Origin: Pseudoips prasinana | Taxonomy: Eukaryota > Arthropoda > Insecta > Lepidoptera > Nolidae | Length of the DNA: 64,000 nt | Assembly (NCBI GenBank): GCA_951640165.1 | Contig: OX621249.1 | Location: 8,173,001 to 8,237,000, forward strand | Direction of reading: 5' to 3' | Shown: positions 45,001 through 52,205 of the stretch, piece by piece | How the letters are laid out: each line of letters starts with the position of its first letter | Position numbering within the stretch: position 1 is the first letter of the stretch | Position numbers and translations under genes: made by a program | The notes under the pieces: generated by a model | Database searches by the model: none | What the model saw: only the letters and a program-made list of their open reading frames with translations | Told to the model about the DNA's origin: nothing

Positions 45001-47537
45001 AATTTAATCGTCCGGCGGGTCTCGAACCTGCACCATCTACCAATCCGGGGTAGGCGCTCTGCGTTAAGCTACGAACGATACACGCTGGCAGATCAAATTT
45101 AGGATTCCCATGCTAACACCCTTCCGGAGGATGTAGGTATTATATATCGGTTATGTTTTACTAGAAACATGGCCGACTGATATGTTCACAGTTTCCCATC
45201 CCATTTTTGAGATTAGATAAACGCTTTGCATTGCAAATAATGCTATAAAAATTAAAAATTAAATAATATTTCTAACCTCCAAGTCATCCCGAGGACGTCT
45301 ACCCAGCCAAGTCTGTAACCCAGGAAATCGCTGACAGTGGGAGCACACTTTCTGGTGGAAGTACCTTGCTCGGTTTGCGCTCACCATCTCTATCAAGCTG
45401 TTAAAAAGAAAAAATATATCTTAGAAAATTATCCTAAACCCAACTCCCTCTTTCAAGGTTTGAGGACGGTATACAATTTATCGTAAACTGGACAAACCCA
45501 TCACGCATAAATGAGAGCTAGTGGTTAATAAGTCGGATAGGACATTGAAAATGTCGATAGGCTACGGTGACCATTTACATTATCAAGCGGGGTGAAGGTT
45601 TTTTGTAGACAATAGAATTAAATATCTATTTTTAAATATATACGATTTCAGATAGTGTCCACCCCCAAATAACTTTCAGAATGGATCAGCCCCAAAATGG
45701 ACTGTATTTGCGGAGCATCAGTCCAATCCATGCTAATAGCTTGCCCAGCCTGCCCTGCCACATGTTCATAGCAGGATCTTAGAAATACCACAAGCAGGTT
45801 AATCAGGGTGGCCACGTTCTGGGCCACAAACATTTAACGAGTTGCCATCGGAACGCTAAGAAAATGAAGAATGGATCACATATTTTTATTCCAGAATGAT
45901 TTTTGTACTACATAGTACTGACGTCCTACGACGTGACGTAGAGGTTCAGCAATTGAAACGAAAAAAGGTAACAAACGAGCAAATGATTTAATCAATTATC
46001 TGCGGAGGTATTTCCCAACCGATATGAAATGGCAACCTTCAATAATCGAGCATATTCCTTTCTCAATTACCGGCAACGTACTTCCAGCCCCTCTGAAGTT
46101 GCAGGTGTCCAAAAACGTTTGCTATTATAATTTAAAAAAAAAACAACATCTAAACTTTTTATCATGATATTATCATGGATGATGAGGCAAATCTAAACCC
46201 AGCGTCGACATGACTTTGATAAACAGTCGACAAAGATGTATCTATCTCCGGCTAATTCAAGATATTAGAAGCCAACTAGACAAATCGAAATCTTTCTATT
46301 GTGAAACTCACTATTTTTACTCGGACAAAAATATTTTTATATACACAAACATTGCTTACAAAAAATCTTGAGAAAAAGATTAAAGATATCAACAATTCTT
46401 TTCTTTTGTACCACAATATCAAAAGCACTATTTATCAACTTACGTCGCTTTATCATGCGGAATCATTTCCCCTCGCTCCACCTCGAAGACAGGTACCACG
46501 AACACTGTCTTAGAGAACACGTAACCCTTGTCTCGCTCCTTATCCCCCATAAGCTTCCTTACCATTTTCAGAAATTTAGGCGCCAACCCGTAACTTGGTA
46601 CCATTTCTATATCCGACACTAAAAAGTAATTTGTCAGTGTCGCATTCCTTGCTACGTTCCTACCGACGTTTATTGGATACATCAACATACGAGATTTTCT
46701 GTAACTCCTTATATAAGTCTCAGTTCCAGAGCAATCTTCAAATCTGAGAGTGGGAACCTCGTAATGTTGAATTGGCATATTGAGTGCCATTCGTTCGGCT
46801 TTATTCTTCATCACCCACTGCACGTACTCAGCTCTTGTTTTGTTTGTCAATTTACTATATCGGTCTATCTTTAGCTTCAGTAGGTCGTCTAAAGTAACAT
46901 TTGGTGTCGTCGGAGGCGTCTCCGTGGTCAGAGCCATTTTTCTTTCTGCTATTGGCCTGATCTTTGGTGGATGCTTGTTAGGATAAAACAGATGCAGTGA
47001 TATTTTAGCCATCCCCACGTAGCAAGAACATAGATGACCAACAATTTGCATAGCGACATCTAGATCATAGTTGGGAACGAATAGAGCGAGACTGATGGGT
47101 CCATCCCAATACCTTGCTATTTCCACGATGTGGTACAAGAATTCGGGCGTCGCTTGAGTAACATACGTAACCGCATCGACTTTTTTGAAGTGTGCGTATG
47201 AAGTGCCGGTGATAACATTGTAAATAACACTGAAGTCATTGCTTGCAGCTCCTGGTGAGGGATGTATTTGGAAACTGCCCCACTTGAGGTTGTCTGGTAG
47301 CCCATAGTGAAATTCACAGAAACTGTCGTTGGTTGGTTTTCGGCCCTTCAAAAATAGACCCGGGGAGTAATTGAAGTCGCCGACTTTTCTTATATTTTGG
47401 TGTTTGTGGCGTGATTGAGCATGTAGCCGGAATATAACAGTCAAGGCAATTAAGAAGAAAGCTATGAGTAAGACTGTTGAGTATTTCCTAATCAGTTTGA
47501 AGGAGTAAGCACGGTATGTCTGCAGGCATCTCTTCAT
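26851..47537 (-). CDS. B4GAT1-like glucuronyltransferase gene, four exons (spliced)
   Basis: Coding exons join(47537-46444, 45397-45277, 28403-28278, 27069-26851), reading down the minus strand. Lengths are 1094+121+126+219 nt, all four joins keep frame, all introns are GT-AG, and the product is about 519 aa. The protein is a type II Golgi-type enzyme. Family knowledge: Glyco_transf_49 enzymes such as B4GAT1 add glucuronic acid to glycan primers (for example on alpha-dystroglycan) in the Golgi lumen. Sequence evidence: membrane anchor in exon 1, a DxD-like SDIEMVPS, a Cys-rich HQKVCSHCQRFPG in exon 2, YPYHRWEPLYFGT and DPLYSELLTWEGFQDKMTQ in exon 3, and FVILDGGFLCHAASERK in exon 4. Intron 2 is about 16.9 kb and full of transposons. 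Exact substrate and orthology are inferred. Confidence 0.88.
27891..28117 (+). other. Unassigned short ORF between exons 3 and 4, opposite strand
   Basis: 75 codons open from the stop at 27888 to TAG at 28115-28117. The peptide includes LPAFHHQLGDIDVSASHVRQ and EIPPEVNPNDRRRSYINLYK, then KPMFW at the end. Composition is protein-like, and an acceptor-like TTCATTATTAG lies at 27920-27930. Not recognised. It may be a terminal exon, a captured cDNA piece or a transposon relic. Confidence 0.3.
28278..28403 (-). CDS. B4GAT1-like gene, exon 3
   Basis: 126 nt, phase 0 at both ends. Acceptor TTTTCTTACAG, donor CAG/GTAATT. Encodes 42 residues including VISKRVYPYHRWEPLYFGT and DPLYSELLTWEGFQDKMTQ, hallmark family sequence. 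Too short for simple ORF calling. It lies directly 3' of the CR1-type LINE that fills the adjacent end of intron 2. Confidence 0.9.
29281..31325 (-). pseudogene. LINE reverse transcriptase domain, copy 1 (premature stop)
   Basis: RT motifs in order: KIKSAWQIINTETG linker, GLSVKAIKSI, NYRPISILPALSKIFEKL, QFGFTRGRSTQDA, FCDLSKAFDCVDH, VPQGSILGPFLFL and the catalytic LFADDTSLIF, then the thumb/C-terminal region. It joins the endonuclease frame after a shift in an A run at about 31331-31338. A TAA at 29485-29487 (AAA in copy 2) removes the last 68 codons still seen as coding at 51353. Confidence 0.85.
31326..32179 (-). pseudogene. LINE APE-type endonuclease domain, copy 1 (frameshifted)
   Basis: Begins near LSHQNINRFSGKILDIE. 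Shows ILCFTETWL, GGGVLILLRD and a VYRPP motif, then a +/-1 shift in an A-run at about 31740-31760. It continues with IDNIITNFD and AGVRSDHKC, the conserved ending (D-N and S-D-H). Target-nicking endonuclease of the LINE. Both frameshifts lie in homopolymers, so either decay or sequence error could explain them. Confidence 0.8.
32182..33487 (-). pseudogene. LINE ORF1: coiled coil plus SGNH-esterase-like domain, N-terminally truncated
   Basis: The frame is open from a TAA just upstream of 33487, with no plausible family start, consistent with 5' truncation. The first ~170 codons are rich in heptad-like E/K/L sequence (KLNHQLESTIEERDRLHAE, KERRALLNKLENYKIK). The second half resembles an SGNH/GDSL-like esterase: SDEMGKGLGTLL as a degenerate block I, CITLMVGNCKNL with G-N, and VSNVPDSTNNYIHKLNMHL. 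ORF1 esterases are known from CR1-type LINEs. The nucleophile serine block is weakly conserved, so activity is doubtful. Confidence 0.65.
33573..33660 (+). repeat. SINE family B, middle fragment
   Basis: CCCAGGACGGATATTTGTGT to TGTATTTACAAAAGAAAA matches the SINE-B body. Head and 3' end missing. Confidence 0.6.
33745..33925 (-). repeat. Dispersed repeat with CCGCGG head (type 4)
   Basis: Reverse orientation, ending AAACCGCGGGATACAGCTAG. The body, including ACGGATTTTGATGAAACTTT, differs from types 1-3 although the head is shared. Confidence 0.5.
34262..34590 (+). repeat. Dispersed repeat with CCGCGG head (type 2)
   Basis: Full copy: CTAGCTGTGCCCCGCGGTTT start, body with CATAATTTGAAGTAAATCC, and an ending around CCTACGATTTTATTATATG. 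Three relatives in this window. Confidence 0.7.
34640..34745 (-). repeat. SINE family C, internal fragment
   Basis: Contains the SINE-C body segments for TGCGTGCTCTC and GACTCCGGGCTGATA in minus orientation. Head and tail are missing. Confidence 0.5.
34785..34875 (-). repeat. CR1-type LINE 3' terminal fragment
   Basis: AATAAATAAAAAAGGTTTCACGTAGACTTT... matches the last ~80 bp of the LINE UTR. Severely 5'-truncated, with the upstream side diverging at 34875. Confidence 0.65.
35241..35610 (+). repeat. SINE family C
   Basis: Starts inside the A box (TCGTATAGCGGTAGCGTG), B box GGTTCAAATCC intact, full body and a short ATT tail. Missing about 10 bp of the head. Confidence 0.8.
35675..36045 (+). 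repeat. CR1-type LINE 3' UTR copy
   Basis: From CTCAGTTGGGGCGCATTGGA through AAAGCGCGACCGTCG to AAAAACCTTTTTTATTTTAT. The start point in the UTR is almost the same as that of the next copy at 36337. Confidence 0.8.
36337..36705 (+). repeat. CR1-type LINE 3' UTR copy
   Basis: GGGCGCATTGGATCCAGCGG to AAAAACCTTTTTTATTTATT. About 90% similar by eye to 35675-36045, same orientation, same truncation point within ~10 bp. Confidence 0.8.
36772..36962 (-). repeat. 5S rRNA-derived SINE, partial
   Basis: The reverse complement contains CCAGTCAGTCCATAGATGGGTG, then the CTCCGTGCTTCGGAGG and GCACGTTAAG segments and AACCACTGTCCATACGATAA. It lacks the first ~50 bp, which includes the 5S box A region. Confidence 0.7.
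37253..37480 (+). mobile_element. Small TIR-like element with perfect GC palindrome
   Basis: Shares ends and body with 8841-9090 (GAAGTTATACTTCTTT; GCATGAAGTTAGTTCTAGG; TAACTTCTAACGCGTG). Unlike that copy it holds a perfect palindrome: 19-bp arms 37319-37337 and 37340-37358, the inner part being GCGCGCGCA / TGCGCGCGC with a CC centre. Confidence 0.55.
37552..37840 (+). repeat. Dispersed repeat with CCGCGG head (type 2)
   Basis: CTAGCTGTGCGCCGCGGTTT start. Body as at 34262, with a 20-bp deletion around the GTAGGTGATAGCG site. Confidence 0.65.
37966..38169 (+). other. Small ORF with signal-peptide-like segment, unverified
   Basis: From the internal ATG at 38029 the frame encodes 46 residues. 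It starts MTATRVIFTLVFNIFQLC, a hydrophobic stretch like a signal peptide, then ANESPDLRRSQFAKLL, and ends at TAA. Upstream frame is open from an acceptor-like TATTTACAG at 37949-37957. No family recognised. It lies antisense in the glucuronyltransferase intron. Confidence 0.2.
38335..38647 (-). repeat. Dispersed repeat with CCGCGG head (type 2)
   Basis: Reverse orientation, ending ACCGTGGGGCACAGCTAGTG. Includes a short local repeat of TTTCATTT. Confidence 0.65.
38789..39208 (-). repeat. CR1-type LINE 3' UTR copy
   Basis: AAATAAATAAATAAAAAAGG tail at the left, CGACGGTCGCGCTTTAATGC and GCGCCCCAACTGAGAAGACC at the right. Same orientation as the two coding copies. Truncated slightly further upstream than the plus-strand UTR copies. 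Confidence 0.8.
39215..39835. other. Intronic spacer, nothing recognised
   Basis: No shared repeat or coding signal found. Confidence 0.35.
40080..40327 (-). repeat. tRNA-derived SINE (family A), full length
   Basis: Reverse orientation. B box GGTTCGAATCC, A box TAGTCTAGTTTGTAGTG, 3' end with ATGATCTGTGTGACATTGTC and an ATT tail. Nearly collinear with 58077-58335. Confidence 0.85.
40345..41200. other. Mostly unassigned intronic sequence
   Basis: A short repeat fragment at 40365-40525 (CCACAACTGGACATAAT; CGACACCCACGGG) is shared with 9490-9700. A GA/CA-rich microsatellite (AGAAAGAGAGAGAGAGACAG) lies at 41062-41090. The rest was not recognised. Confidence 0.4.
41250..41420 (+). pseudogene. 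RTE-like LINE C-terminal fragment
   Basis: Encodes RPPTRWTDDLVKVAGSCWM then AQDRQLWRTLGETLVQQ, the widespread lepidopteran RTE-type endonuclease/RT C-terminus. The antisense of the same segment appears in blocks B1 and B2. Only ~50 codons remain. Confidence 0.7.
41621..41760. mobile_element. 140-bp MITE with TTA target-site duplication
   Basis: Terminal inverted repeats of about 40 bp: the left begins GTACAGACGGCAGCACATCA and the right end is its complement with about five mismatches (...GGCGTCTGTAC). TTA flanks both sides (41618-41620, 41761-41763), the 3-bp duplication typical of PIF/Harbinger. No coding capacity. Confidence 0.7.
41770..42505. other. Intronic spacer, nothing recognised
   Basis: AT-rich, with no shared repeat found. 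Confidence 0.35.
42510..42625 (-). repeat. LINE tail fragment
   Basis: The segment around GGGTCTTCTGATGGTAACTG and CAACACCAGAGGAGCCCCAT resembles the minus-strand ends of the LINE tails near 19280 and 12600. Weak similarity. Confidence 0.35.
42790..43412 (+). repeat. Dispersed repeat, full copy (about 620 bp)
   Basis: Starts AAAAAACCGGCCAAGTGCGA and ends TTTGGCTACGGAACCCTAAA. Internal GACGGACAGACAGACAGACA microsatellite-like tract at about 43338. Half copy in reverse at 3760-4222. Common type of lepidopteran dispersed repeat. No ORF; class unknown. Confidence 0.65.
43420..44180. other. Intronic spacer, nothing recognised
   Basis: AT-rich; an imperfect direct repeat ATACTGTCCTT occurs at about 44060 and 44082. 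Confidence 0.35.
44185..44345 (+). repeat. Retroposon 3' fragment
   Basis: CGCATCGAAATCGGTCCATC, a (CA)n tract and TTTTTGCGTCGGGGGTTAAA form a 3' end of a kind often seen in moth genomes. A single copy here. Confidence 0.5.
44382..44635 (-). repeat. tRNA-derived SINE (family B)
   Basis: Reverse orientation. B box GGTTCGATTCC at about 44571 and body as at 59000. Contains an internal tandem repeat of about 24 bp (CTGATCCCAAATTATGCACC twice, 44381-44425) absent from other copies. Confidence 0.8.
44750..44935 (+). repeat. Dispersed repeat type 1
   Basis: Head degraded (TAAAGTTTTACCCGCGTTAA), body GGTGTCAGCTAACTCCATAC, end TTTCGCATTTATAATATTA. Confidence 0.6.
44975..45217. mobile_element. 243-bp TIR element enclosing a tRNA-like cloverleaf
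   Basis: Perfect 19-bp terminal inverted repeats TCTAATCTCAAAAATGGGA (44975-44993 and 45199-45217). A second, right-truncated copy is at 54041-54175. On the minus strand a tRNA-like sequence occupies 45078-45008. There is no transposase, so it is probably a non-autonomous element. A 13-bp direct repeat ATAATATTTCTAA occurs at 44967-44979 and 45263-45275. Confidence 0.65.
45008..45078 (-). other. tRNA-like sequence inside a TIR element
   Basis: 71 nt that fold as a cloverleaf: acceptor arms TCGTTCG and CGGACGA pair fully (one G-U). The D stem is GCTT/GAGC, the anticodon stem CTACC/GGTAG with loop CCGGATT, and the T arm is around GGTTCGAGACC, a good B box. Position 33 is C rather than T and the T stem has a mismatch, so a functional tRNA is unlikely. 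Anticodon by position would be GGA. No intron. Confidence 0.5.
45277..45397 (-). CDS. B4GAT1-like gene, exon 2
   Basis: 121 nt. Acceptor TTTTTAACAG, donor GAG/GTTAGA (non-consensus +4/+5). It takes the last two bases of exon 1 and encodes LIEMVSANRARYFHQKVCSH and CQRFPGLQTWLGRR. The H-Q-K-V-C-x-x-C motif is family-typical. The donor lies inside the 13-bp direct repeat next to the tRNA-like TIR element. Confidence 0.9.
46000..46110 (+). pseudogene. LINE C-terminal tail fragment
   Basis: Reads CTGCGGAGGTATTTCCCAAC then ATATGAAATGGCAACCTTCA, a diverged relative of 12525-12640 and 18985-19085, in the intron between exons 1 and 2. Confidence 0.45.
46444..47537 (-). CDS. B4GAT1-like gene, exon 1 (type II membrane glycosyltransferase)
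   Basis: 1094 nt from ATG at 47537 to the donor GCGAC/GTAAG. Residues 1-18 are cytosolic and basic, and residues about 19-40 (TVLLIAFFLIALTVIFRL) are the signal anchor, followed by a stem and the catalytic domain. Features: FCEFHYGLP, DAVTYVTQATPEFLYHIVEI, ARYWDGPISLALFVP and SDIEMVPSYGL at residues 308-318, with D-I-E in the DxD metal-binding position. The codon at the donor (AC/C) completes in exon 2. About 365 of the predicted 519 residues come from this exon. A long low-complexity-like insert (about residues 190-215) is rich in P and T. Confidence 0.92.
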
Positions 47538-48007
47538 TTTTAACTTGCATCGTTTTTATTTCCATTTAACATTTAAAAACATGTTTTTGGATTTTGGCTC
47601 CAAACTTTCTAGCTTTTAAAGTACACCTATGTTTGATAAACTTTAACGAATAGTATATGATATAATAAATATTCTGTAAAATGATGTAAACACAATTTTT
47701 CCGCACTCAAACATAAACATTTGTATCTCACAACATGTCGCAATTTAAATATTTTTTTAACATCACTGAATCATTATGACTTTGTAAAGAAATATTTATT
47801 ATTAAACCGTAAATATAAAGATAATTTCTTTAATTTTGTGCTTTCAGTCTAATATTCGGTTTTATTTTGACAGAAACTGCGCGCGCAGCATGTCGGCCCC
47901 AAGCTACAGAAAATCAATGTTCGCGCCATATTAGCAGTGCGATCTCAGTTACGATTTTATTGTTTTAAGTTGGTTCTCTATCTTCATTTCGTTTTGGGAC
48001 TTCGATT

Positions 48008-48105
48008 AAAAAAGGTTTTTATTCGCGTAGATTTTAAAAAAGCACTTGTAATTAGTCCGATTATGTTTGTAGTAATATAGTTAAGAATACATAATTATTT
48101 CTAGG
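48008..48105 (-). repeat. CR1-type LINE 3' terminal fragment
   Basis: AAAAAAGGTTTTTATTCGCG and TTGTAGTAATATAG match the UTR. Only ~90 bp, upstream of the glucuronyltransferase gene. A GTAT microsatellite (about 48171-48196) follows. Confidence 0.65.
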
Positions 48106-48302
48106 TACATACCGTGACAAATGGAAATCCCTTATCTCTGCCTACCTCTTTGGGAAACAGACGTGAGTCTATGTATGTATGTATGTATGTATGTACCTAT
48201 AGGATATTTGAATCTGCACTTTTATGAAAACATTTAGAAATAACATTTAATTTATAACAGTAATGATTTAGTTACTTAGCTATGTTTTTTGTTTGTGGCT
48301 AT

Positions 48303-48480
48303 GACTGCACGTGTGGCGTAACAGCTAAGACAATATGATAACAACAACGTGTGCCTCGCCCCTTTATGTCCCGGATTTGATTCCCGCGCCGGACAACTAT
48401 TTGTGTCACCCATAAATAGTTGTTCTGAGTCGTAAAGTGCCACGCGACACAGGGAATAGATTGTCTTTAATAATAATATA
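48303..48480 (+). repeat. tRNA-derived SINE (family E), diverged
   Basis: GTGTGGCGTAACAGCTAAGA head (A box degenerate), GGATTTGATTCCCGCGCCGG (B box degenerate) and body ACAACTATTTGTGTCACCCA. The better copy is at 53737-53937 in reverse. Confidence 0.65.
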
Positions 48481-48596
48481 ATAATGATAGATTGTCTTAA
48501 ATAACAATATATAATATTTATGCCAGTAAAGAAATTCCAATTGCAAAATTTTATATTAGATAAATGGGATGATACGATGTATTTTATTAAATAGTA

Positions 48597-48701
48597 GCTA
48601 TGCCCCGCGGTTTTACCCGCGTTAAAGTAGTTATGGCGTAAAAGAGTAACAAACATACATCCATACATCTATACTCATAAACTTTCGCATATATAATAAT
48701 A
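48597..48701 (+). repeat. Dispersed repeat type 1, interrupted by mariner
   Basis: Starts AGCTATGCCCCGCGGTTTTA and runs to TTTCGCATATATAATAATA, where the mariner is inserted. The end (TAATATTAGTAGGATG) resumes at 49984. The repeat is thus older than the mariner. Confidence 0.7.
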
Positions 48702-49983
48702 GGTCTTTACCTATGAAATTGCCGTTTTGTATGAAAAAATTTAAACGAATTTTTTTCATGAATTTTTTTATTTGTATTAATCGAAGTAATCACCCATGCA
48801 ATCAATGCATCTTTGCCATCGCAGTGGCAGTTTATTGATGCCCTTCTTAAAGAAATCAGCTGGACGGGAGGCAACAAATTCTTCAAAGGCATTTTGTACT
48901 GCCTCTCGGGTATTGAATTTTTTTCCCGCCAAGAAGTTATCCAAATTCTGGAAAAAGTAGTAGTCTGTAGGCGCAAGGTCTGGTGAGTAGGGCGGATGAC
49001 GGAGAGCTTCCAACCCCAGTTCTTGCAACTTGGAGACCGTCTGCTGTGCAGTATGAGGTCGCGCGTTGTCGTGCAGGAGCAGCGGAGACGAGCGCTTGAC
49101 CAATGCTGGTTGGAGATGCGCCAGCTTCTCCATCATTGTGCTCAGTTCTTCACAGTACACATCTGCAGTAATGCTCACCCCGTTTGGTAAGAAGCTGTGA
49201 TGAATCACACCGGCGCTAGACCACCAAACAGTGACCATCACTTTTCTAGGGGTAAGTTTTCGTTTAGGGCATTGTTTAGGTGCTGAACCAGGATCCAACC
49301 AACTTGCTGAGCGCTTGCGGTTATCAAACAGAATCCATTTTTCATCGCAGGTAACAATGCGGTTCAAAATTCCTTCATTTGTGTGTCTGTTGAGCAGTGC
49401 AAGGCACGTCTCGACGCGTACTTCGCGCTGGCGATCATTGAGTTCGTGGGGCACCCATTTGTCAAGCTTTTTTACCTTGCCAATTTGACGCAAATGGACC
49501 AATATTGTTTTGACGCTAACGTCGAAAGCTGCTGCTAATTCAGCCGTAGATTGTGTATCATCAGCTTCCACAACCGCCTTTAATTCGTCATTGTCGACCA
49601 AAGTCTTCGGACGACCGCGAGGTTCATTTTTCAGGTCGTAATTTCCAGAACGGAAGCGAGCAAACCAATAACAGGTGGTGCGTTGGTTTGTAGTGTTAGC
49701 TCCGTAAACGTCGTTGATGTTGCGTGCCGCTTGTGCCGCGTTGCTGCCACGACGGTACTCATATTCCATAATTACTCGAATTTTTAACGTATCCATGATG
49801 ACGAAAAAGATTGAAATGCGATGAAAATGTAACACTAATCAATAAAGAAATGACTACTTTTGGAAAAAAGAATCCATGTTTTTAAAATAAAATTAATTTG
49901 AAATTAGAATTCTTAGCCAAACAAAAATTATTTTGATTTGAAATGGCCAGTACTGCAGAACGGCAATTTCATAGGTAAAGACC
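48702..49983 (-). mobile_element. Complete mariner transposon, TA target-site duplication
   Basis: 1282 bp bounded by 25-bp perfect inverted repeats beginning GGTCTTTACCTATGAAATTG at both ends (48702-48726 and 49959-49983). TA flanks both sides (48700-48701, 49984-49985). It contains one uninterrupted transposase frame. All parts needed for mobility are visible, so this may be recent or still active. Confidence 0.92.
48777..49796 (-). CDS. mariner transposase
   Basis: 339 codons from MDTLKIRVIMEYEYR. An in-frame ATG 13 codons upstream would give 352, but mariner proteins usually start like the shorter form. The N-terminal DNA-binding region has two HTH segments (RRGSNAAQAARNINDVYG; TAELAAAFDVSVKTILVHLR) and an NEPRGRPK linker. 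The catalytic triad is DD34D: D in VTCDEKWI, D in LLHDNARPHTA and D in YSPDLAPTDYYFF. WVPHELND is the conserved linker motif. No stop or frameshift. Confidence 0.93.
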   Translation of the reverse strand: MDTLKIRVIMEYEYRRGSNAAQAARNINDVYGANTTNQRTTCYWFARFRSGNYDLKNEPRGRPKTLVDNDELKAVVEADDTQSTAELAAAFDVSVKTILVHLRQIGKVKKLDKWVPHELNDRQREVRVETCLALLNRHTNEGILNRIVTCDEKWILFDNRKRSASWLDPGSAPKQCPKRKLTPRKVMVTVWWSSAGVIHHSFLPNGVSITADVYCEELSTMMEKLAHLQPALVKRSSPLLLHDNARPHTAQQTVSKLQELGLEALRHPPYSPDLAPTDYYFFQNLDNFLAGKKFNTREAVQNAFEEFVASRPADFFKKGINKLPLRWQRCIDCMGDYFD

Positions 49984-50129
49984 TAATATTAGTAGGATGT
50001 GTACTTCCAGCGGTTTTGGCAGTCTACGCCTGAATAGCTCGCCGATAGTAGATTTTACTTGACACTTATCGTCATATTTTGGACAATTCACACAATATCT
50101 ATAAGTGTTATTCTGATGTATAAGCTATA

Positions 50130-50235
50130 TTATTGTTAAGTTTCATTAACATCCATTCAGTCGTTTTTACGTGAAAAAGTAACAAACATCCATCCATCCA
50201 TCCATACTTATAAACTTTCACATTTATAATATTAA
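50130..50235 (+). repeat. Type 1 repeat tail
   Basis: CATCCATTCAGTCGTTTTTACG, a CATC microsatellite and AACTTTCACATTTATAATATT. Only the 3' third of the repeat. Confidence 0.5.
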
Positions 50236-50660
50236 AAAATAAAATAGGATGTAGGTAAGGTGAGGGTACTTCCCTAATCGAGCAGTCCAAAGAGCGAACA
50301 TCTATGCTCGTTTTAAAGATCAACCATTCATTACGTCCGAACTCAGGTAATTCTAACTTGGTCTGCAAGGCACTGTGTTGCTTGCAAATATTGAGCGGAG
50401 TGTAGTAAAGTAAAGCACATGTCTAGACCACAAACTTTTATATTGCAATGGGGCAGTCGATTTTTTTTTTTTGGTAATCGTTTAGTATCCGGAGGCCAAG
50501 TGTTCGATTCCTGCACTGAAGAGATATCAACATTTTGTTCGCATCGCCGCAACCATGATGGATTACAGCAACACACAGTACACAGTAATTTTTTATATTA
50601 TACATTTTATTTACACACTGTCAAATATGTACTATTATTAATTTTACATTTGATTTTATT

Positions 50661-52200
50661 TTTTTAAATAAATAAATAAAAAAGGTTTTTATTCACGTAG
50701 ACTTTAAAAAAGCGCTTGTAAATAGTCAGAACATGTTTGTAGTAATATAGTTGTATACATTAGATATTATTTCTAGTAACATAGATATTTAGGTACATCT
50801 TGTATGAAAACATTTATAAAATTTATTTTATTACAGAAATGATATTTAGCTAGCTCGTATCAAGTTATTGTCAAGAGATTATGTTTAATTATCTAGTTTA
50901 AGTCTAATATTTTTACTACATATTGTCAATGGTTCTGTCTATATTAAAGGTATTATTATTATAACGGACCTTGTGTTAATAACGACGGTCGCGCTTTAAT
51001 GCTACCACCGGATCCAATGCGCCCCAACTGAGAAGACCCAGCGAAACAAACTCAGTGGGTTCATCTACTACCGGTTTCAACACGACCCAGTTGAGACGGT
51101 CCGGCGAAACATACTCAAGCGGGCATGAACACGGGATTTGGTCCAATTTGAGTAATTATTTAGTAGGCAAACACAATATATGCTCGATCGGTTGTCTGAA
51201 TGCTTATTATTTTAGATTATATTTAGGTATACAAAAGAAAAACTTCGAAACAATAACATTATTCATTTTGAGACAGAGTCAATAATTTTAAATTAAGTAT
51301 ATGATAGCAATCATTTACAGATAGTTCACGTAACACAGCAGATCAGTCATGTCTATATGGCTACAAGATCTCCGGCGAGCAATGTGCAGGTAGGAAGTGA
51401 GAGCCAGACGTCTTTGTCATCGATGTACTCTTTAGTGGTGTAATAACCCCTAGCCATAAGTATACGTTTAATATGTGTTTTAAAACTTGTGTCAGGCAGA
51501 TCAGTAATTTGAGTAGGAAGCTTGTTATAAAACCTAATACAATTTCCTAAAAATGATTTATTAGTTTTGCTTACTCTAAAGCCTGGCATGGCTAGTTTGT
51601 TTTTATTCCTAGTATTTATATTATGCAGTTCACTTTTCTTTTTATAATTATGAATATTTTTTCTAACAAACATTATATTCTGATATATATATTCCGATAG
51701 CACAGTAAGTATATTTATTTCTTTAAACAAATTTCGCAAAGAATCGCGACTGCCTAAACCATAAATGGCTCTGACTGCTCTTTTCTGCAATACAAAAATA
51801 GTACCTATGTCAGCCGCCGAACCCCACAGCAGAATGCCATACGACATAATGCTATGAAAGTACGCGGAATACACTAATCTAGCAGTTTGTTCATCTGACA
51901 ATTGCCTTATTTTCCAGACAGCATAGGAAGCCGAACTTAATTTACCTGCTAACTTTTCAATCTGAGGACCCCATTGCAATTTTGAATCAAGTGTCAATCC
52001 TAAAAATACGGTCGATGGGACTAAATCTAATATTTTCGCATTAAGTGCAACTGTTGGTACAATTTGAGTCACATTCGGCAATGAGAACCTGATGCATTTA
52101 GTTTTCCCTGCATTTAACAAGAGATTATTTGCCGAAAACCATTCTGATATAAAGCCGAGTGTTTTATTATGCTCAATAAGATCTTTATCCTTTCTATTTA
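50661..52200 (-). mobile_element. CR1-type LINE, strongly 5'-truncated (copy 2)
   Basis: Nearly identical to 28586-30125 including the UTR and TTTA-type tail. It starts in the RT gene after the catalytic motif, and homology ends at TCTATTTA (about 52200). Confidence 0.88.
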
Positions 52201-52204
52201 TTTT
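51353..52204 (-). pseudogene. LINE RT C-terminal fragment, copy 2
   Basis: Open to the natural stop (RGYYTTKEYIDDKDVWLSLP, TLLAGDLVAI). It shows what copy 1 lost through its TAA at 29485. The N-terminal RT and all upstream domains are absent. Confidence 0.85.
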
Positions 52205-52205
52205 T

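Noticed and set aside
45008..45078. Functional tRNA gene
   Set aside because: Cloverleaf folds, but position 33 is not T, the T stem has a mismatch, and it lies inside a repeated TIR element.
45648..45833. 61-aa minus ORF in the intron between exons 1 and 2
   Set aside because: Lies between exons 1 and 2, which already join in frame with correct phase; no suitable splice sites seen.
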